NCBI GenBank assembly: GCA_030745755.1
Contig: JASLOA010000004.1
Span: 92,970 to 156,969, forward strand
Origin: Kiritimatiellia bacterium
GTDB lineage: Bacteria; Verrucomicrobiota; Kiritimatiellia; UBA8416; JABMPJ01
Direction of reading: 5' to 3'
DNA length: 64,000 nt
In this document: piece after piece, positions 36,744 to 45,011 of the stretch
Position numbering within the stretch: position 1 is the stretch's first letter
How the letters are laid out: the number at the start of each line of letters is the position of its first letter
Program-made: the position numbers and the translations under genes
Notes under the pieces: generated by a model
The model's database searches: none
Seen by the model: only the letters and a program-made list of their open reading frames with translations
Told to the model about the DNA's origin: nothing

Positions 36744-38279
36744 ATGTCGAACTACGATGAACTCGTTGAACTGTGCAACGAATTCCGCCGGCATGCGGAG
36801 CCGGATTTCAGCCAAGGCCCTGCTGACTACACCGATGAGGCCATGGCGGCGCAGATTGCGGCATTGCCGGACTTTCGGAAGCGGCTTGAATCGCTAGAGA
36901 CGAGCGGCTGGCCTGTCTCAGAACAGGTGGACTACGAGATTGTGCGTGGTGAGATGAACGGCATGGCGTTCGATCACCGCGTGCTCCGGCCCTGGAAGCG
37001 GAACCCCAGCTTCTATGCGACCGTCAGAATGGGACCCAGCGATGTGCCCAAAGACGAGGTCGCACATGTTTCGGATGTGCTGCGTCATTACAAATATGAG
37101 TTTCCGCTCAGTGCCGAGGCCAGGCGGGAATACCAGGCGAAGCTGAAACGCATTCCGGGCCTACTGGAGCAGGCCAAACAGAACCTGGACCAGGATGCGA
37201 AAGATATGTATTTCTTTGGTATCCGTCAGAAGCATAGCGAGGTCGGTGCGTTCGAGGCGATCATCAAGCAGTTCGGCGAGGTGCATCCGGAGCTGGTGCC
37301 CGATGTTGAGAAAGCCAAGGCCGCGACGGAAGACATGGTCGAATGGCTCGAGAAGCGGCATCACGATATGCCCGACTCCTATGACGGTATTGGCGTAGAG
37401 AACTTCGACTGGTACATGGCCAATGTTCACTTTGTGCCCTTCACGTGGCAGGAACAGCGGAACCTGGTGCGTCGTGAACTGGAGCGCAGCTGGACCAGCA
37501 TGGCTCTTGAGGAGCAGCGGAATCGGGCGCTACCCCCGCTTGCACCGGCCGCTACCCGGGAAGAGGCACAAGCGCGGTCAACAGCCGACCGGCAGGCGTT
37601 CTTTGATTTCTTGCGCGAGAACATCTTCACGGTGCCCGACTACATGCAGTTGGGCGATCAGGTGGGCGAACCGCAGAAAGCCGAAGATCGCTGCTTTTTC
37701 TCGCAGTGCCTCTGTCGTGACTACCTGGCGCTGCGGTGCCACGATATCCACTGGCTTGAGCTCCAGCGCGAGGAGCGCAATACGCATCCGATCCGGCATC
37801 GTCCGCCCATGTACAACTTGTGGGAGTTCAGGTCGGAGGGCCTGGCAACGGCCTTTGAAGAGACGATGCTGCAGGCCGGGTTCCTGGACCAGCGGCCGCG
37901 TGCGCGCGAAATCACCTATGTGCTCGTGGCATTTCGTGCGGCACGCGCACTGGCCGGGATGAAGCTGCAGAGCCGGGAATGGACGCTCCAGCAAGCGATC
38001 GACTACACCGTGGCGAAGACCCCGCGGGGATGGCTAAAGTCGGATGGCGGGTTGATTCTCGGTGATCTCGGCCTCTACCTGCAGCAACCGGGGTATGGCA
38101 CAAGTTACGTGGTGGGTAAGGTCCAATTCGACCGATTGATCGCCGAGTGCGCATGTCTGCGCGGCGAGAAGTTCAACCTTAAGAAGTTCTTTGACGAGTA
38201 CTTCTCGCTCAGCACCATTCCTGCCTCACTCATTCGCTGGGAAATGACGGGAAGCCGGGAGCCGATGTTCAATCCGTAG
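36744..38279 (+). CDS. DUF885-like protein, possibly lacking the canonical zinc motif
   Basis: C-terminal PGYGTSYVVGKVQFDRL and EGLATAFEE pattern resemble DUF885 proteins; no HExxPGH seen. Confidence 0.6.
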   Translation: MSNYDELVELCNEFRRHAEPDFSQGPADYTDEAMAAQIAALPDFRKRLESLETSGWPVSEQVDYEIVRGEMNGMAFDHRVLRPWKRNPSFYATVRMGPSDVPKDEVAHVSDVLRHYKYEFPLSAEARREYQAKLKRIPGLLEQAKQNLDQDAKDMYFFGIRQKHSEVGAFEAIIKQFGEVHPELVPDVEKAKAATEDMVEWLEKRHHDMPDSYDGIGVENFDWYMANVHFVPFTWQEQRNLVRRELERSWTSMALEEQRNRALPPLAPAATREEAQARSTADRQAFFDFLRENIFTVPDYMQLGDQVGEPQKAEDRCFFSQCLCRDYLALRCHDIHWLELQREERNTHPIRHRPPMYNLWEFRSEGLATAFEETMLQAGFLDQRPRAREITYVLVAFRAARALAGMKLQSREWTLQQAIDYTVAKTPRGWLKSDGGLILGDLGLYLQQPGYGTSYVVGKVQFDRLIAECACLRGEKFNLKKFFDEYFSLSTIPASLIRWEMTGSREPMFNP

Positions 38280-38310
38280 GGTAGCTGCACAGAATGAAGA
38301 AACAGACACG

Positions 38311-39456
38311 ATGAACGGGCGAGAGCTTCATCAGGCGATATACAGCGGAGAGCGCTTTGACCGACTGCCGGTCATTGGCCTTGAGGGGTGGGCCGAAGCA
38401 GTGGAGCGTTGGCGCACCGAAGGCCTCGAAGAAGGCGTGGACCCCAACGAGGCGCTCGGCCTGATCTCAGACGACAACACGAGTCTCCCGCTGGACCTCA
38501 ACATGTATCCGCTCTTCGAGCTCGAGGTCCTGGAGAAGGACGAAAAGTACGTTACTGTCATTGATGAGTTCAAGGTGACCAAGAAGCTGCTCAGAGAGGA
38601 CTTCGATCGGACCGAGGGGAACATGAGTCAGTCGGGCGCGATGAGTTCGATGTCGCACTGGATCGATTTCCCGGTCAAAGACATGAACTCATGGAAAGAA
38701 ATCTTCGAGGAGCGATTCCATGCCACACCGGAGGGCCGCATTCCGGAGAACATCAACGTAGATGGCGACACTATCAAGCAACGCGCCGAGACGAGATGGG
38801 CGTCACACTTTTCATTCCCGTTCGGCGGCATGTTCAGCGCCGTCCGTCAACTCATGGGCCTGGAAGGGGCGATCTTCGCCATGTCCGACGATCCCGAGCT
38901 GGTCCGTACGATCGTGTCGGATCTCGGCAGCTTCTATGCCGACTCATTCGCCATGCTGCTCCCGGAATACCGGCTCGATCAGATAACATGCTTTGAAGAC
39001 ATGTGTTCGAACAGGGCGCCGTTGATCTCCCCAGCGATGTTCAGGGAGTTTTTCATGCCCGCCTACAAGGAGTACCTGGGCAGGCTCAAAGACATGGGTG
39101 TACTGCAGGCATTCATTGATACCGACGGAGATGCTCGCCGAATACTCCCTGAGCTCGTGGAATGCGGCTTTACGGGGATGTCGCCCTGCGAGATCAAGGC
39201 GGGCATGGATCCATCTGAACTACTTGAGCAATACCCAGCCCTGTCCTTCGTTGGCGGCATTGACAAGGTGGCCGTGGCCACGGGCGGCGAGGCGCTCGAA
39301 CAGGAATGCGCTCGGCGCTTCAAGACCGCATGGGACCTGGGGCGCTACTTGCCCGCGCTCGATCACCTCGCGCCGCCGGATATCTCGTGGGAGAGCGCTC
39401 AGCGCTACGCCCGTATCGTACGTGCGCGGTCGATCGGGCCCAATGGGCTGAACTGA
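38311..39456 (+). CDS. Uroporphyrinogen-decarboxylase-superfamily protein
   Basis: Fold-like pattern: MNGRELHQAIYSGERFDRLPVI, EDMCSNRAPLISPAMFREFFMPAYKEYLGRLKDMGV, FVGGIDKVAVATGGEALEQE. Confidence 0.75.
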   Translation: MNGRELHQAIYSGERFDRLPVIGLEGWAEAVERWRTEGLEEGVDPNEALGLISDDNTSLPLDLNMYPLFELEVLEKDEKYVTVIDEFKVTKKLLREDFDRTEGNMSQSGAMSSMSHWIDFPVKDMNSWKEIFEERFHATPEGRIPENINVDGDTIKQRAETRWASHFSFPFGGMFSAVRQLMGLEGAIFAMSDDPELVRTIVSDLGSFYADSFAMLLPEYRLDQITCFEDMCSNRAPLISPAMFREFFMPAYKEYLGRLKDMGVLQAFIDTDGDARRILPELVECGFTGMSPCEIKAGMDPSELLEQYPALSFVGGIDKVAVATGGEALEQECARRFKTAWDLGRYLPALDHLAPPDISWESAQRYARIVRARSIGPNGLN

Positions 39457-39500
39457 TGGAAGAGATAACGCCAATGGCAGAACGACGAACCATCCGAAGA

Positions 39501-39524
39501 TCGGTTGACGCTATCGTCAACCGA
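39501..39524 (+). promoter_or_regulatory. 10-bp perfect hairpin TCGGTTGACG-CTAT-CGTCAACCGA directly upstream of an RBS
   Basis: Perfect stem, 4-nt loop, followed by GGAGGA and the TTG start at 39542. Confidence 0.5.
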
Positions 39525-39541
39525 AACTGGAGGAGAAAGCC

Positions 39542-42475
39542 TTGAGGATACTTGGTTCATGTGCGGCGCTTTGTCTTTCGGCGTCGGCCGTGTTTTGCAG
39601 TGCGGCGGAGACGATGACGCTCGAGAACGAAATGGTCAGCGTTGCGCTTAGCGCGCGCGGTTTGTCTCAGATCCATGACAAGCAGGCGGCCCACACGATT
39701 CATTTCGACAGCGACACGTTTTCGCTGACGGTGAATGATGAGGTCATTGAGAGTGCCGGCCTCGTTGCGGAACGGTCAAGGCGAGATAAGACGAGCGTCG
39801 TTTATGCCTACGACACCGACAAATGGACGGTAACGGTTGTCTACGAACTGAAACCGAGCTGGCGGTTTGTCAGCAAGCAGCTCAGGCTGACGGCTAAGGA
39901 TGGATCCGACTACAGGGTCAAGCGCATCACGTTGTTTGACGGTAAGCTGCGCAACGAGATTGACGAGACGTTTGAACTGTCCTCAAGACGCTCCATGCAA
40001 TACGGATTGTCGCTGCGGCTGAAAGATGAGGGACATCGCGGGTGTTTCGTCTTGGTCCAGAATCCGAGCACAAAGTACCTGGCGTCGGGTCAGAACATTT
40101 CGGCCGCATACGAGCCGGACATGAACTGGCAGTCCGAGCAGGGCGCGTTTCCGTCGGACCGCCTGTGTATCGGGCCGTACAGGTTGACCGGCAATACGTT
40201 CCGCCACGACATGGCCGAGGAATGGAAATATGTCCAGCGCCCTGCAGAGTTTCTCAGGGAGGGTCGTCAGATCGACTGGGCGGAGATTGAGGCGGTCACC
40301 GAGTGTGTACGGGCCTTCTTGAGGGAGGACCGGCAGAAGAGCATTCGCGTGCACATCGGCTGGTGTGAGAATGACTACCAGATCGACCGAAGCACAGCCG
40401 AAGGCAAGGCGGAATACAGAAGGATTATCGACCAGGCCGCGGCGATGGGTTGCCAGTATGTGCTGCACACATCGGCCCACGACACGCTGGCCCCACCGGG
40501 GGAGAGCCGGGATGCCTGGAACTGGGAAAACGTGTTGTGGTTCAACCTGGGGCAGAAAATCAGAAAAGACGAATGGGTTCCCGGGAAGGATCCGATAGCG
40601 GATGATGTCCTGGCGATCATAAAGTACGCCAAGTCGAAGGACGTGAAGCTACTGGCCTATGTCTATCCGTCAATGCCGTTCATGCAGAACCCGGAATGGA
40701 CCGCGTGGCGCACGAGCCAGGGCAAGCAACCGCACGGGTATTTGACGGTCGATACGGGGTTGCCCAGCTACCAGGATTGGCTTGTGAACAAGTTGGTGAG
40801 CTTCTGCGACGCGACGACATGCGCTGGATTCTCCTTCGATCACTGGTGGATTGCCTACGAAGAGAAGCTGGGGCCGGTCTCCAGTAAGTACCAGCAATGG
40901 TTTGGTACCCGACGCGTGCTTGATGAGCTCAGGGCAAAGCTCCCTGAGGTCATCATCGATACCCGGCAGCAACTGCATTGGTTCGGCACATGGACGTGGC
41001 TGGCAGGCAGCTATCCGCATCCTATGATGTCGGACGAGCAGCCCGGCAGTTTTAATGCGATTGTCGATCTGAGCACTGATCGTGTCAACGGTGCCAGGCA
41101 GAGGTACATCGCATGGCGCCTGATGACGTGTGACTTCTGTCCCACTGAAATCCTGCCCGGATTCATTACGCATCAGACGGTGCGCAGCGATGCTAAGCGG
41201 AAGATGCGGAAAGACCGGTATCGTCCACGGGATTGGGACTGCCTGGGCTGGAAGTACAACCTTCTCTCTTCCGTCGCAACGGCGCCATTCAACCATGTGA
41301 TCAACTACGTGCCGGCACGCGACGAGCAGGAATTCAAAGCGTTCTCGAAAGCGGACAAGGCGTTCTTCAATACCTGGCTGGATTTTACGGACGAAAACGT
41401 GAAGTACATGAAACACGTGCGGCCGATCATCGGGCAGCCAATGGTCGGCAGGTGTGACGGTACAAGCGCGATCGTTGAAGATGAAGGGTACATCTTCCTT
41501 TTTAATCCGAACTACCGTGTCATGAAGACCGAGTTCAGGCTGGACGCATCGATCGGACTCAGCAAAGGCGACGCCTTTACGCTGCGGGAGCTCCATTCCG
41601 AGGCTGGCCGCTACATCGCAGCGCCGGGAAAAGGTGTGTGGGACTATGGCGACGACGTTGCGCTTGAAATGGGCGGCATCTCTGCGGTGGTATTGAAGAT
41701 TGAACCGGCCCAGCCGAATCGCCCGAGGCCGATTCTCTTTGGCGCTGTCGGCAAGGTGCGCGTGTCGCGCGGTACATTGACACTCACCGGCGTCGCCGGG
41801 CGGGTGGGGGAATCACGTGTGCTCACGGTGCTGCTGCCCGGCGGACAGCCCATCAAGGAGGTGACCGTCAATGGGCACAAGACCGCATTCAAACAGGTGG
41901 GATCGCGCGTCACCTGCAAGGTGACATTTGAGGGTGAACTGTTCACCAAGGCACAGCAGATTGACGAATACGATCCAGCCTTCAAGGGGAACGTGGTCGA
42001 AGCGACCTTCACTATTCCCAAGCGTATTATGGCGCAACTTGATGCGCGCAAGAAAACATGGCCCGTGGACTGCACGGAGGACGACCTTGTCGCGCCGTGG
42101 ATGGGTCCTGAGCGACTGCTGCTGTTCGTGCAGATCGCAGATCCTTACCTCTCGGAGGAGGTCACCACGAAGAATAAGCAGGGCGAAGCCATCACCTCAA
42201 CGCGCCGTAAGGTCATACGCAAAGAGCAGGTGACGATCGAGATCGACGGTCAGCCGGTTGAGGTCAAGGAGGGTTACAACGGTGTCTATCCTTACATTCC
42301 GCGTTCCTGCATGGGCCTGTATGCCGAGATCACGAATCTGGCACCGGATGTGAAGCATGCGATCAAGGTTACCTTGCCCGATGGGCTGGCGGCCGGCCAG
42401 TTCCAGGGGCTCTTCTTTGAGCATGTTGAAGACGAGTTCACGACCACACTGCTGCCCCCTGTCGGAACGAGGTAG
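39542..42475 (+). CDS. Secreted putative glycoside hydrolase (family not recognised)
   Basis: Signal peptide MRILGSCAALCLSASAVFCSAAE; TIM-barrel-like segments (HIGWCENDYQ, LLAYVYPSMPF, CAGFSFDHWWIAYEE). Confidence 0.6.
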   Translation: MRILGSCAALCLSASAVFCSAAETMTLENEMVSVALSARGLSQIHDKQAAHTIHFDSDTFSLTVNDEVIESAGLVAERSRRDKTSVVYAYDTDKWTVTVVYELKPSWRFVSKQLRLTAKDGSDYRVKRITLFDGKLRNEIDETFELSSRRSMQYGLSLRLKDEGHRGCFVLVQNPSTKYLASGQNISAAYEPDMNWQSEQGAFPSDRLCIGPYRLTGNTFRHDMAEEWKYVQRPAEFLREGRQIDWAEIEAVTECVRAFLREDRQKSIRVHIGWCENDYQIDRSTAEGKAEYRRIIDQAAAMGCQYVLHTSAHDTLAPPGESRDAWNWENVLWFNLGQKIRKDEWVPGKDPIADDVLAIIKYAKSKDVKLLAYVYPSMPFMQNPEWTAWRTSQGKQPHGYLTVDTGLPSYQDWLVNKLVSFCDATTCAGFSFDHWWIAYEEKLGPVSSKYQQWFGTRRVLDELRAKLPEVIIDTRQQLHWFGTWTWLAGSYPHPMMSDEQPGSFNAIVDLSTDRVNGARQRYIAWRLMTCDFCPTEILPGFITHQTVRSDAKRKMRKDRYRPRDWDCLGWKYNLLSSVATAPFNHVINYVPARDEQEFKAFSKADKAFFNTWLDFTDENVKYMKHVRPIIGQPMVGRCDGTSAIVEDEGYIFLFNPNYRVMKTEFRLDASIGLSKGDAFTLRELHSEAGRYIAAPGKGVWDYGDDVALEMGGISAVVLKIEPAQPNRPRPILFGAVGKVRVSRGTLTLTGVAGRVGESRVLTVLLPGGQPIKEVTVNGHKTAFKQVGSRVTCKVTFEGELFTKAQQIDEYDPAFKGNVVEATFTIPKRIMAQLDARKKTWPVDCTEDDLVAPWMGPERLLLFVQIADPYLSEEVTTKNKQGEAITSTRRKVIRKEQVTIEIDGQPVEVKEGYNGVYPYIPRSCMGLYAEITNLAPDVKHAIKVTLPDGLAAGQFQGLFFEHVEDEFTTTLLPPVGTR

Positions 42476-42651
42476 AATCAAGGGCGCTCTATGTGACGTG
42501 ATGGGCTGTTGCACAAGAGTATGGAGTCGGCCAAGCTTATCTACTTATCGGCGATGCCGAGTCGGAATTGTGTCTCTTATATACGGACCTCGTCCCTTGT
42601 TCAATCCGGAGGTTCAAGTGTACGCTTATATGGCAACAAGAAGGATGAGGC

Positions 42652-44799
42652 ATGAGCAAGCACAAAGAACCACCCATCGTACAGGTTGAAGACAACTGGG
42701 ACGAAGCAACGCGCACACTTTCATATTCATACGCCGGGCGATTGCTGATTTCTATGGTAATCCCGGGCGAGCACGAGCCCTCATACCGCCGCGATTCCGA
42801 CGGCACCTTGAACAGCATTCCGCTCATCGAACAGATCTACGTCATGCTGAAGGAAGAGGTCACCGCCGAGGTGACTTTCTACCTGACGCACGAGGCCGTG
42901 AACATGCGGCCGCGCCGTGCAATATCAGAGCAGGCCATACTCGGCCAGATCGGTCGACCTCTGCTCCGCGACGTCAATGGCCTCTATGACATGACAGAGG
43001 ACTACATGCTGAGCTGGTACGGGAGGCCCTGGCAATGGCTATCTGACAAATTCGAAACGGACGCTGACGGTAACCTGGTAGCCCGCATGCAGGTGAAGAT
43101 GGGCAAGTCGGCCTGGTTTATAAACTTCAAACCACAATTCTATCGCACTCATCACGGCTACAAGTATCACGAGCCATGGAAGTACCGCCCGCGCCTCGAG
43201 CCGATCTCCGGCTGGTGCTCGTGGGAAGCACACCGCAGAAACATCGACCAGGACCGCGTAGACGAGGCGGCACAGTTCTGCGGCAAGCATTTCAAGCCTT
43301 ACGGCATGACGTACATCCAGATAGACGACGGGTTCCAGAAGATGCCGCTGCCAGCCAACCCGGACAAGCCCATTCCGGACGCATGGCTCAACATCGATGA
43401 CGAGAAGTTCCCGAAAGGTCACGCAGGCATAGTCGAATCCATCAGGAAAGAGGGCATGGAGCCGGGCATTTGGACGAGCGTCTCCATCTACAACGACGAA
43501 TTCCCTAAGCACCAGGCGCATTGCCTTGTCAAGGACGACAAGGGCGTGCCGATACTTGGTGACTGGATCAAGTATCTGATCGATTGCACGCCAGAGACGC
43601 TGAAGGAACAGGTTGTGCCTTATTACAAGCAACTGGCCGAATACGGCTACACCTACTTCAAGACCGATGTGACACGCCACCTGCTCTTCGACGGCTTCCA
43701 CAAGGCCGTCGAGGCCGGCACCATGACATGGCAGGAAGCTGAAGAGAAGTATCGCGCCTTCATGGAAGCAGCTCGCGAAGCCATGGGCGACAAGCCGTTC
43801 TGGTTGTTGAGTTGGGGCGTGATGATGGAAGGCGCTGGAACCGTCGATGCATGCCGCATATCGATGGACGCCCTGCCGACCTGGTCCGGACTGCGTATGC
43901 AGATCATCGAATCCGCCCGCTGGTGGCACACGCATCGCGTTGTCTGGCAGAACGATCCGGATCACATATGCATGCGTGCCAACTTGGAATGGGCGCGCAG
44001 CGTACTCTCGACCGTCTCACTGACTGGCGGACTGTTTATGCTGTCGGATTCCATCGACAAGTACGATGAAGATCGGGTCTACATGATCCAGCGCTGTCTC
44101 CCGCCACTGCCCACCGTAACCGCCGAGACCGGCCCGCTGCAGGATGACTATGCCGCTTTCACATGGACCAAGTTCCACGGATTCGGAGTGCTGGACGACC
44201 CGCCCTACGAAGCCGAGGACATGAGCGAGGAAGAAGCGCGTGATATGGCCGGCTGGTCGGAAACAATGGACGACAATCATCCGCTTGGTTCGCTGTGGTC
44301 ATTCCATCTTGATACCGATGCAGGTCGTTGGTGCGTCGCACTGCGCGCAGCTGTCCTGCCGCTAAAGGAATCGTCACTCTCCCTCTCGAAGCTCGGGCTC
44401 AATGAGCACAGAGAGTATATAGCGTTCGACTTCTGGAAGCAGCAGTATCTGGGTAAGGCTACAGGAACCCTCGCCTGTGAGGCGTTGCGAGTTGGCCATT
44501 GCCAGGTAATAGCCCTGCGAGAAGTCAGCGACCACCCGCAGCTTATCTCATCATCACGCCACATCAGCCAGGATGCCGTCAGCGTCAAGAAGCAGCAATG
44601 GAATGACGGACTGTTGACGCTGAGCCTCGACGGTGTACCCGGAACAACCGAGACATACTGGTTCCATGTTCCGGCAGGCGCCACGATCACAGCCGCCGAA
44701 GGCGATGGTCTGACAGCCGAACTCGGTGAACTAGCAGACGAGTGCCTGGCCGTAAGCGTAACGTTCAAGTCGCAGGACGCCGTCCTGCGACTGAACTAG
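42652..44799 (+). CDS. GH36/alpha-galactosidase-like hydrolase
   Basis: PISGWCSWEAHRRNIDQDRVDEAAQF, YGMTYIQIDDGFQKMP, GIWTSVSIYNDEFP, YTYFKTDVTRHLLFDGF. Confidence 0.75.
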   Translation: MSKHKEPPIVQVEDNWDEATRTLSYSYAGRLLISMVIPGEHEPSYRRDSDGTLNSIPLIEQIYVMLKEEVTAEVTFYLTHEAVNMRPRRAISEQAILGQIGRPLLRDVNGLYDMTEDYMLSWYGRPWQWLSDKFETDADGNLVARMQVKMGKSAWFINFKPQFYRTHHGYKYHEPWKYRPRLEPISGWCSWEAHRRNIDQDRVDEAAQFCGKHFKPYGMTYIQIDDGFQKMPLPANPDKPIPDAWLNIDDEKFPKGHAGIVESIRKEGMEPGIWTSVSIYNDEFPKHQAHCLVKDDKGVPILGDWIKYLIDCTPETLKEQVVPYYKQLAEYGYTYFKTDVTRHLLFDGFHKAVEAGTMTWQEAEEKYRAFMEAAREAMGDKPFWLLSWGVMMEGAGTVDACRISMDALPTWSGLRMQIIESARWWHTHRVVWQNDPDHICMRANLEWARSVLSTVSLTGGLFMLSDSIDKYDEDRVYMIQRCLPPLPTVTAETGPLQDDYAAFTWTKFHGFGVLDDPPYEAEDMSEEEARDMAGWSETMDDNHPLGSLWSFHLDTDAGRWCVALRAAVLPLKESSLSLSKLGLNEHREYIAFDFWKQQYLGKATGTLACEALRVGHCQVIALREVSDHPQLISSSRHISQDAVSVKKQQWNDGLLTLSLDGVPGTTETYWFHVPAGATITAAEGDGLTAELGELADECLAVSVTFKSQDAVLRLN

Positions 44800-45011
44800 C
44801 GCCCTCCGGAGCCCATTGTGGAACGGATGAGGGACAGGTCATGTGAGTGCGATGAAGACCATCAGAACAGAATGTGAGGCCCGGTGTATTCGCAACGTGT
44901 CGTCGCCGGCGAGCATTATGCACTCGATTGTTGGGCCTCCTGGTATTTCCGATTTCACCAAAGCGCCAACTGCTGGTGCTTCTGGATGTCCAAGCGCTCT
45001 GGGGCTCACAT

